From: Frateuria terrea
GTDB lineage: Bacteria > Pseudomonadota > Gammaproteobacteria > Xanthomonadales > Rhodanobacteraceae
DNA length: 64,000 nucleotides
Direction of reading: 5' to 3'
Assembly (NCBI RefSeq): GCF_900115705.1
Contig: NZ_FOXL01000002.1
Span: 558,001 to 622,000, forward strand
Below the pieces are notes generated by a model. It searched no databases, was not told where the DNA came from, and saw only the letters and a list, made by a program, of their open reading frames with translations. Below, piece after piece: positions 58,292 through 64,000 of this stretch. The position numbers and the translations under genes were made by a program. The number at the start of each line of letters is the position of its first letter. Within the stretch, counting starts at the first letter, position 1.

Positions 58292-59827
58292 TCAGATCGT
58301 GGATCGCGGCCCGACCACGCGCGCCGCGCCGACCTCCGGATAGGGGAACAGCTTGATCAACGGCACCGACAGGCCGTCGTCGCCCACCACGCGGCAATGC
58401 GTGCGGTCGAGCTGGCGCGGGTCGTCCACGCCGCAGCTGTGCGCGATGATGCCGACCTCGTACATCAGGTTGCGCGCGTAGCTGGCGACCTTCTCGGTCT
58501 TGTCGGTGACCACCAGGCCCCTCTGCAGCTTGGGGTTCTGCGTGGTGATGCCGGTCGGGCAGGTGTTGCGGTTGCACTGCAGCGACTGGATGCAGCCCAG
58601 CGCCAGCATGAAGCCACGCGCGGAGTTGACGAAGTCGGCGCCCATCGACAGCGCCCAGGCCACGTCGTAGGCGGTGATGCGCTTGCCCGAGCAGATCACC
58701 TTGATGCGCTGGCGCAGGCCCTTGGCGATCAGCGTGTCGACCAGCGCCGGCAGCGCCTCGTGCAGCGGCAGGCCCATGCCTTCCATCAACGTCTGCGGCG
58801 CGGCGCCGGTGCCTCCTTCGGAGCCGTCGACGATGATGAAGTCGGGCGCGCTCTCGATGCCCCGCTGCCACACTTCGTCGCACAGTTCGGCGAGCCACCG
58901 GCAATCGCCCAGCACCGCCTTGAAGCCGGTCGGCTTGCCGCCGACCTCACGCACGTGCGCGATGGCGTCGAGCAGTTGCGGCACGTTGGCGATGTCCAGG
59001 TGGCGATTGGGGCTTTGCGAATCCACGCCGACGGGAATGCCGCGGATGGCGGCGATTTCCGGCGTCACCTTCACGCCCGGCAGCAGGCCACCCATGCCGG
59101 GCTTGGCGCCCTGGGCGAGTTTGATGCTGACCATTTTCACCTGCTTGAGCGCGCAGATCGCGCGCAGCCTGTCGTCGTCGAGCTGCCCGTCGGCGGTGCG
59201 CACGCCGTACTTGGCGGTACCGATCTCGAACACGATGTCGCAGCCACCCTCGAGGTGGTAGGGCGCCAGGCCGCCTTCGCCGGTGTCCAGCCAGATGCCG
59301 GCCTTGGCCGCGCCGTGCGAGAGCGCGCGCACGGCCGGAGCCGACAATGCGCCGAAGCTCATCGCCGAGATGTTGAAGAAGGCGGCGTGGTCGTAGGGCT
59401 CGCGTGCGTAGGGACCGATCCGTACCGGCCTGGGAGGGACGTGGTGGCCTTCCAGCCGCGGAAATGGTGCGTTGACGAAGAACGGCACGCCCTCGGCGGA
59501 AAGATCGCGCGTGGTGCCAAAGCCGATCGTAGTGTCGGCGTTCTTCGCCGCGCGATAGACCCACACGCGCTGGGCGCGATTGAACGGCAACTCCTCCCGG
59601 TCGCTGGCGAACAGGTACTGGCGGAAGAACTCGCCCAGGCGCAGGAAGCCGTAGCGGAAGTGGCCGATGACCGGAAAGTTGCGCAGCACCGCGTTGCCGG
59701 TCTGGTTGCGGTCGGCGACCCATACGGCCAGCACGACCACCACTGCCAGCGCGAGCAGCAGCACGAAGAAGGCCGCCAGTGCTTCGATCAGCACGATCAG
59801 CCAGTGCGCAAAGCCTTCCGATGCCAT
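58292..59827 (-). CDS. Membrane-anchored glutamate-synthase-like FMN protein
   Basis: A 511-residue protein with one or two N-terminal membrane segments (LIVLIEALAAFFVLLLALA and VVVLAVWVAD) followed by a large domain of the GltB central FMN region: FFNISAMSFGALSAPAVRAL, GEGGLAPYHLEGG, KMVSIKLAQGAKPGMGG, IPVGVDSQSPNRHLDIA and DFIIVDGSEGGTGAAPQTLM. A cysteine cluster CIQSLQCNRNTCPTGI matches the [3Fe-4S] ligands of glutamate synthase. It lacks the glutaminase domain, so ammonia or another donor, or a different reaction altogether, is likely. Physiological role is unknown. Convergent with bpt. Confidence 0.88.
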   Translation of the reverse strand: MASEGFAHWLIVLIEALAAFFVLLLALAVVVVLAVWVADRNQTGNAVLRNFPVIGHFRYGFLRLGEFFRQYLFASDREELPFNRAQRVWVYRAAKNADTTIGFGTTRDLSAEGVPFFVNAPFPRLEGHHVPPRPVRIGPYAREPYDHAAFFNISAMSFGALSAPAVRALSHGAAKAGIWLDTGEGGLAPYHLEGGCDIVFEIGTAKYGVRTADGQLDDDRLRAICALKQVKMVSIKLAQGAKPGMGGLLPGVKVTPEIAAIRGIPVGVDSQSPNRHLDIANVPQLLDAIAHVREVGGKPTGFKAVLGDCRWLAELCDEVWQRGIESAPDFIIVDGSEGGTGAAPQTLMEGMGLPLHEALPALVDTLIAKGLRQRIKVICSGKRITAYDVAWALSMGADFVNSARGFMLALGCIQSLQCNRNTCPTGITTQNPKLQRGLVVTDKTEKVASYARNLMYEVGIIAHSCGVDDPRQLDRTHCRVVGDDGLSVPLIKLFPYPEVGAARVVGPRSTI

Positions 59828-59877
59828 GGTTGTCTCCTGTGTGATTCCAGAGAAAGCCTAGCCCATTGGGTAAACCG

Positions 59878-59906
59878 GCTCCCTCTCGCCGGAGGGAGAG
59901 GGAGCC
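59878..59906. repeat. Palindromic repeat GGCTCCCTCTC/GAGAGGGAGCC
   Basis: GGCTCCCTCTC-GCCGGAG-GGAGAGGGAGCC is a near-perfect inverted repeat of the same family as the units near 5850, 55870 and 56170. It lies between the purT stop and the glutamate-synthase-like start; leftward it could act as a terminator-like or RNA-stabilising hairpin after purT. Confidence 0.65.
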
Positions 59907-59926
59907 CCATCAGGCCAGCATGGCGC

Positions 59927-61108
59927 TCAAAGCTCGACCCGCAAGCAACCTGCCGACCGCACCGCCTTGGCGCGCGCCGTCTCGATATCGACGTCCCGCG
60001 CCAGTGTCACCGCCATGCGCCGGCGCCCCTTCACTTCGGGCTTGCCGAAGATGCGCAATTGCGTGTCCGGCTCGGCCAGCGCCTCGGCTACCCCGTGGTA
60101 GCGCGGATGACGGCCTTCGCCCTCGACCAGAACGGCGCACGAGGCCGAAGGGCCCCACTGGCGGATCACGGGAATCGGCAACCCCAGGATGGCCCGCGCG
60201 TGCAGCGCGAACTCCGAAAGCTCCTGCGAGGCCAGCGTCACCAGTCCGGTGTCGTGTGGGCGCGGGCTCACCTCGGAGAAGATCACCGCATCGCCCCTGA
60301 CGAAAAACTCCACGCCGAACACGCCCCAGCCACCCAGTGCCCCGGTGATCGACGCGGCCTGGCGCTGCGCCTCGGCCAGCGCCGCCGCGCTCATCGGCTG
60401 CGGCTGCCACGATTCGCGGTAGTCGCCATGCTCCTGGCGGTGGCCGATCGGCAGGCAGAAGCTGGTGCCGTCGCGGTGGCGCACGGTGAGCAGGGTGATC
60501 TCGTAGTCGAAGTCGACGAAGCCCTCGACGATCACCCGCCCCTGCCCTGCGCGTCCGCCGGACTGCGCGTAATCCCAGGCCTCGTCCAGTTCGGCAGCCT
60601 CGCGCACCGTGCTCTGCCCCTTGCCCGAGGAACTCATCACCGGCTTGATCACGAACGGGAAGCCGATCTCCTGCGCCGCCGCGCGGTACTCCGCCACGGT
60701 GTCGCAGAAACGGTAGGGCGAGGTGGGCAGGCCCAGTTTCTCGGCGGCCAGACGGCGGATGCCTTCGCGGTCCATGGTGAGCCAGGCGGCGCGTGCGGTC
60801 GGGATCACGCGCAGACCTTCCTGCTCCAGCTCGACCAGGGTAGGCGTGTGGATGGCTTCGATCTCCGGCACCACCAGGGTCGGCTTCTCGCGTGCGATCA
60901 GCGCACGCAGCGCTGCGCCGTCGAGCATGTCGACGACGTGGCTGCGGTGTGCCACCTGCATGGCTGGCGCATCGGCGTAGCGGTCCACCGCGATGACCTC
61001 GACACCGTAACGCTGCAGTTCGATCGCCACCTCCTTGCCCAACTCGCCCGAACCGAGCAGCAGGACGCGCACGGCGTGGTCGGAAAGCGGCGTGCCGAAA
61101 GGCTTCAT
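59927..61108 (-). CDS. purT: Formate-dependent GAR transformylase PurT
   Basis: PurT makes formylglycinamide ribonucleotide in purine synthesis from formate and ATP, independently of folate. The 393-residue ATP-grasp protein shows [73 protein letters not shown] (ATP-grasp loop), [21 protein letters not shown] and [18 protein letters not shown]. The start [15 protein letters not shown] corresponds to the E. coli N-terminus; a 15-codon extension is not conserved. It is divergent from the transglutaminase-like gene. Confidence 0.96.
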   Translation of the reverse strand: MKPFGTPLSDHAVRVLLLGSGELGKEVAIELQRYGVEVIAVDRYADAPAMQVAHRSHVVDMLDGAALRALIAREKPTLVVPEIEAIHTPTLVELEQEGLRVIPTARAAWLTMDREGIRRLAAEKLGLPTSPYRFCDTVAEYRAAAQEIGFPFVIKPVMSSSGKGQSTVREAAELDEAWDYAQSGGRAGQGRVIVEGFVDFDYEITLLTVRHRDGTSFCLPIGHRQEHGDYRESWQPQPMSAAALAEAQRQAASITGALGGWGVFGVEFFVRGDAVIFSEVSPRPHDTGLVTLASQELSEFALHARAILGLPIPVIRQWGPSASCAVLVEGEGRHPRYHGVAEALAEPDTQLRIFGKPEVKGRRRMAVTLARDVDIETARAKAVRSAGCLRVEL

Positions 61109-61220
61109 GGAGGAATTCCCTGGAAAAATCCCACGCATTGTAGGGCTACGCTGCACTGCGCATTGACGCGGGCTTCGCCAAGGGGTCCACTGGCGTCGTC
61201 ATCCATCCCCGGGGTTGACC

Positions 61221-62735
61221 ATGCGCCGTATCCTGCTTGCCTTGGTCCCAGCGTTCTGGCTGGGCACCCTCGGTGCCGCGTACGCAACCGTGCCCGACCA
61301 GACCGACTGGATGACCGTGCTGCTGGGCGGGCGCAAGGTCGGCCACATCCAGATCGAGCGCGAGCGCCAGGACGGCATCCTTACCACCACGCAGATGCTG
61401 GCGCTGGATCTCAGCCGCTCCGGCAAACCCATGCACCTGGGCAACATGAGCCGCAGCGTGGAAGGGCCGGCCGGCGAGCCGCTAGGCTTCGCCGCTCGCA
61501 CGCACATGTCCTCCATGGACAGCACGGTGGAAGCCCGCCCCGACGACAGCGGGCGCTACCAGGTCACCACCACGGTGGGCGGGCAGACGCGGACCGTGCT
61601 GATGGGCTGGCCCGGCAACGCCCTGCTCGCCGAGGGACAGCGCCTCGCCACCGTGGCCGCGGGGCGCCAGGCCGGCAGCAGCTACCGGATGCATGAATTC
61701 GACCCGTCCAGCCAGCAGGTCATCGACGTGCGGGTCGATATCCTGGGCGACGAAACCGTGGCGCTGCCCGGCGGCGCCATGCGCCTCAGCCATCAGCGCC
61801 AGACGCTGTCGCTGGCACATGGCCGGCAAACGCTGGACCTGTGGGTCGACGACCAGGGCATTGCCCGCAAAGGCCTGATGAGCCTGCTGGGCCAGCCGCT
61901 GGAAATGCTTGCCTGCGATCGCGCCTGCGCGATGGCCCCCAATCAGCCGGTGGACATGCTGCGCGCAGCAACTGTCGATTCGCCGCGCTGGCTGCCGGCT
62001 TACGTCCGCAGCGTGCCGATGCGCTACCGCGTCCACGTCAGCGGCAACATCGGCCAACCGTTCATCGTCACCGACGAACAGAATGTCACGCCGCTCGGTG
62101 GCGACGACTGGATGATCGACGTGGGTGTCGCACACCCCGGCCGGCAGGCGCCGCCGCAGCCGGCCGACAGCAAACCGAACGCCTGGCTGCAATCGGATGC
62201 ACCGGCGATCCGCCGGCTCGCCACCACCGCCGTGCGCGGCGCCCGCGACGACCTGCAGCGCATGCGCCGCATGCGCCAGTTCGTCAGCGCTTACATCACC
62301 GGCCACGGGTTGGACGTGGGTTACGCCTCTGCGCTCGAAGTACTCCGCAGTCGCGAGGGAGACTGCACCGAATACGCCGTGCTGCTGGCGGCGATGGCTC
62401 GCGCGCAGGGCATCCCGGCGCGCGTGGTCAGCGGCATGGTGTACGTCGACCGTTTTGGCGGCGCGTCGCGCCTGTTCATCCCGCACGAATGGGTGCAGGC
62501 ATGGGTCGATGGCCGCTGGCAGAGCTTCGACTCCGCACTGAAGCACTTCGACAGCACGCACCTGGCACTGGCCAGTGGTGACGGCGATCCCTGGCACTTC
62601 GCCGCCACCACGCAACTGTTCGGCAACCTGCAGATCCGCCAGGCGGTGGCGGACATGGACCTGAGCACGCCGGTCGGCGGAGCGCCGGCGGCGCCAGCGG
62701 GCAACAGCGGCAGCAACGGTGGCCGCGGCGGCTGA
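61221..62735 (+). CDS. Secreted transglutaminase-domain protein
   Basis: A 504-residue exported protein: signal peptide (RILLALVPAFWLGTLGAAYA), a large N-terminal beta-rich region (about 25-300), and a transglutaminase-like papain-fold domain. The catalytic Cys382 lies in SREGDCTEYAVLLAAMARAQGI, His422 in FIPHEWVQAWVDGRW and Asp in FDSAL, so the protease/transglutaminase triad is complete. The C-terminus is Gly/Ser/Pro-rich. Prokaryotic members may be peptidases or cross-linking enzymes in the periplasm; targets unknown. The ATG is preferred to an earlier TTG. The SPFH gene follows 61 bp downstream. Confidence 0.9.
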   Translation: MRRILLALVPAFWLGTLGAAYATVPDQTDWMTVLLGGRKVGHIQIERERQDGILTTTQMLALDLSRSGKPMHLGNMSRSVEGPAGEPLGFAARTHMSSMDSTVEARPDDSGRYQVTTTVGGQTRTVLMGWPGNALLAEGQRLATVAAGRQAGSSYRMHEFDPSSQQVIDVRVDILGDETVALPGGAMRLSHQRQTLSLAHGRQTLDLWVDDQGIARKGLMSLLGQPLEMLACDRACAMAPNQPVDMLRAATVDSPRWLPAYVRSVPMRYRVHVSGNIGQPFIVTDEQNVTPLGGDDWMIDVGVAHPGRQAPPQPADSKPNAWLQSDAPAIRRLATTAVRGARDDLQRMRRMRQFVSAYITGHGLDVGYASALEVLRSREGDCTEYAVLLAAMARAQGIPARVVSGMVYVDRFGGASRLFIPHEWVQAWVDGRWQSFDSALKHFDSTHLALASGDGDPWHFAATTQLFGNLQIRQAVADMDLSTPVGGAPAAPAGNSGSNGGRGG

Positions 62736-62742
62736 GGCGCGC

Positions 62743-62786
62743 TTGATTGTGATATGTTTTTGATATCTACTTTCCGCAGTCCAAGG
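62743..62786 (+). promoter_or_regulatory. AT-rich promoter region with TGATAT repeats
   Basis: Between the transglutaminase and SPFH genes, TGATAT occurs at 62750 and again at 62761, 11 bases apart (one helical turn), within an AT-rich patch (ttgattgtgatatgtttttgatatct). TTGATT and TATCTA could serve as promoter boxes with a short 15 bp spacer. The strong ribosome site AAGGAGGT follows at 62783. The paired hexamers are suitable operators for the ribbon-helix-helix protein encoded downstream (63758). Confidence 0.45.
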
Positions 62787-62796
62787 AGGTAGGGTC

Positions 62797-63663
62797 ATGA
62801 ACGAACGCAAGGGTTTCTCGATCGCCGGCATCCCCTTCACCGGGGTGTGCCTGGCGCTGGCCGCCATTGGCGCATGGCTGCTGGTCAGTGCCGACGCGGC
62901 GCAACCGGCGCCGCACGTGATCCCGGGCATCCTGCTGCTGGTGCTCGCCGGCTTCCTGCTCAAGGGCTTCTTCCAGGTCGCGCCAAACGAAGCGCAGGTG
63001 ATGCAGCTGTTCGGCCGCTATGCCGGCAGCGTGCGCGAGGAAGGGCTGCGCTGGACCAATCCGTTCTACAGCAAGCGCCGCGTCTCGCTGCGTGTGCGCA
63101 ACTTCGAGAGCGGGCGGCTGAAGGTCAACGACAACGACGGCAATCCGATCGAGATCGCCGCCGTGGTCGTCTGGCAGGTGGTCGACACCGCCGAAGCGGT
63201 GTTCCGCGTCGAGGACTACGAGAACTTCGTGCACATCCAGAGCGAATCGGCGCTGCGCCAGATGGCGCAGAGCTATCCGTACGACGCGCACGACGACGGC
63301 CAGCCCTCGCTGCGCAGCCATGGCGAGGTGATCAACAACCACCTGCGCGACGAGATCCAGGCGCGGCTGGAGCAGGCTGGCGTACAGGTGATCGAGGCGC
63401 GTATCAGCCACCTCGCCTACGCGCAGGAAATAGCCCAGGCAATGCTGCAGCGCCAGCAGGCCGGCGCCATCATCGCCGCGCGCACCCGCATCGTCGAAGG
63501 CGCGGTGAGCATGGTCGAGATGGCGCTGGACCAGTTGAGCCGCCGCGGGGTGGTCGAACTGGACGAGGAGCGCAAGGCCGCGATGGTCAGCAACCTGCTG
63601 GTGGTGCTGTGCGGCGAGCGCGGCACGCAGCCGGTGGTCAATACCGGCACGCTGTACGGCTAA
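62797..63663 (+). CDS. SPFH domain (slipin/prohibitin-like) membrane protein
   Basis: A 288-residue protein with two N-terminal hydrophobic segments ([18 protein letters not shown] and [18 protein letters not shown]), then an SPFH/band-7 domain: [57 protein letters not shown], and [37 protein letters not shown] with a coiled-coil region. SPFH proteins assemble into membrane scaffolds and often modulate proteases. The start follows AAGGAGGT. A 25-residue membrane peptide and an Arc-like protein follow within 100 bp, making a compact operon. Confidence 0.93.
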   Translation: MNERKGFSIAGIPFTGVCLALAAIGAWLLVSADAAQPAPHVIPGILLLVLAGFLLKGFFQVAPNEAQVMQLFGRYAGSVREEGLRWTNPFYSKRRVSLRVRNFESGRLKVNDNDGNPIEIAAVVVWQVVDTAEAVFRVEDYENFVHIQSESALRQMAQSYPYDAHDDGQPSLRSHGEVINNHLRDEIQARLEQAGVQVIEARISHLAYAQEIAQAMLQRQQAGAIIAARTRIVEGAVSMVEMALDQLSRRGVVELDEERKAAMVSNLLVVLCGERGTQPVVNTGTLYG

Positions 63664-63675
63664 GGGAGACGCGCG

Positions 63676-63753
63676 ATGAGCTACGTCATTCCCGTCGTCG
63701 TGGTGATCATCATCATCGCCGTAGCCGTCGCCGCGCGCCGCAAGCGCGACTGA
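63676..63753 (+). CDS. 25-residue single-helix membrane peptide
   Basis: A tiny ORF, MSYVIPVVVVIIIIAVAVAA followed by RRKRD, preceded by GGGAGA seven bases upstream. It is one hydrophobic helix with a basic C-terminal tail, expected to sit in the inner membrane with the tail in the cytoplasm. It lies 12 bp after the SPFH stop and 4 bp before the Arc-like gene start, so it is almost certainly translated as part of this operon. I know no named family; an accessory role to the SPFH scaffold is inference. Confidence 0.65.
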   Translation: MSYVIPVVVVIIIIAVAVAARRKRD

Positions 63754-63757
63754 GACG

Positions 63758-63952
63758 ATGCCCGCGGAGAAAAAAGCCTATCCCCTGCGGATCAGCGCGA
63801 CCGTGCTCGAGGCCATGCAACGCTGGTCCGACGACGAGCTGCGCAGCGTCAACGCGCAAATCGAGTACGTGCTGCGCGAGGCCTTGCGCAAGTCCGGGCG
63901 ATTGAAGGCCGGCATGGCAAAACCCATGGTGGACGACAAGCCGGACACCTGA
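63758..63952 (+). CDS. Arc-like ribbon-helix-helix DNA-binding protein
   Basis: A 64-residue protein beginning MPAEKKAYPLRISATVLEAMQRWSDDELRSVNAQIEYVLREAL. The strand YPLRIS followed by two helices, with the SVNAQIEYVLREAL second helix, is the Arc/MetJ-type ribbon-helix-helix fold that binds DNA as a dimer. The short C-terminal tail (GMAKPMVDDKPDT) is disordered. It is the last gene of the SPFH unit and could repress that operon through the TGATAT pair upstream. No toxin gene follows before the window ends. Confidence 0.85.
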   Translation: MPAEKKAYPLRISATVLEAMQRWSDDELRSVNAQIEYVLREALRKSGRLKAGMAKPMVDDKPDT

Positions 63953-63966
63953 TCGGCGTACTCCCG

Positions 63967-63996
63967 CCGGGAACATCTCATCCGGGAACGTCTCAT
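63967..63996. repeat. 15-bp direct repeat at right edge
   Basis: Two tandem copies of CCGGGAACRTCTCAT (differing at one base) lie just after the Arc-like gene and run to the window edge. Too short to classify; more copies may follow outside the window. Confidence 0.6.
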
Positions 63997-64000
63997 CGTG

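Noticed and set aside
58397-61696. 1099-codon rightward ORF across the glutamate-synthase-like gene and purT
   Set aside because: It crosses two clear opposite-strand genes and the palindromic repeat between them; translation shows no domains.
1-64000. CRISPR arrays, tRNA or rRNA genes, insertion sequences, prophage
   Set aside because: I looked for regularly spaced repeats, cloverleaf-like ends, conserved rRNA stretches, transposase motifs and phage structural genes and saw none. A tRNAscan or IS search would be decisive.

Overview
The window is a 64 kb stretch of GC-rich bacterial chromosome. Gene content and protein style point to a gammaproteobacterium of the order Xanthomonadales (Lysobacterales), most likely Rhodanobacteraceae (Dyella, Rhodanobacter, Frateuria or Luteibacter-like). 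This assignment rests on recognised protein families and on dispersed CCCTCTCC/GGAGAGGG palindromes typical of that group; no search was run. Coding density is very high, most intergenic gaps are under 150 bp, and no rRNA, tRNA, CRISPR array, insertion sequence or prophage is visible. Nearly everything is ordinary core or shell chromosome.

Layout. 0-3.8 kb: the end of a TonB-dependent receptor, a PnuC-type vitamin transporter and a degraded NTF2-like gene in one coupled run, then a phosphoesterase, a small membrane protein behind a sigma-54-like site, and an MpaB-type oxygenase. 3.8-7.9 kb: htpX-htpG heat-shock pair with a clear sigma-32-like promoter, then a hemerythrin pair. 7.9-13.4 kb: gluQRS, an acetoacetyl-CoA reductase, tcdA, a class II cytochrome c, and a CqsS/LqsS-like sensor kinase overlapping an LqsR-like response regulator (an apparently orphan quorum-sensing-type pair). 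13.4-17.8 kb: Mpo1-like protein, pirin, old yellow enzyme, a hydrolase, and two tandem cold-shock genes with related leaders. 17.9-24.6 kb: lipoprotein, AlkZ-like glycosylase, repeat-rich EF-hand protein, phospholipase A, SlyD, PBP4 and glutathione peroxidase. 24.6-32.2 kb: pncB, thioredoxin-like protein, YncE-like propeller, aminopeptidase, a lipoprotein gene broken by a stop codon, an H1-like basic protein, phosphoesterase, lipid kinase and rhomboid protease.

32.3-39.4 kb: PhzF, YaiI, a 3-hydroxyisobutyrate dehydrogenase-like enzyme, HI0933-type flavoprotein, YajQ, a DUF1345 membrane protein, small acetyltransferase, OsmC and a diguanylate cyclase. 39.5-49.9 kb: NERD-helicase, S10 carboxypeptidase, Rieske oxygenase with an APC permease, a LysR gene divergent from a LysE exporter and FMN reductase, acyltransferase, thioesterase and a GNAT. 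49.9-61.1 kb: ChrA chromate transporter divergent from a second YncE-like protein, rlmKL with a hydrolase, AmpD-like amidase, a 400 bp repeat-filled gap, tesB, bpt, a membrane-anchored glutamate-synthase-like protein and purT. 61.2-64 kb: a secreted transglutaminase-like protein and an SPFH protein / 25-residue membrane peptide / Arc-like repressor unit.

The most notable points are the LqsS/LqsR-like pair whose receiver domain carries about 40 extra residues, the sigma-32-type promoter shared by htpX and htpG, the lipoprotein gene interrupted directly after its lipobox cysteine, the paired cold-shock leaders, and the SPFH-RHH unit preceded by TGATAT repeats one helical turn apart. I found no convincing wholly new system; these are candidates for follow-up.
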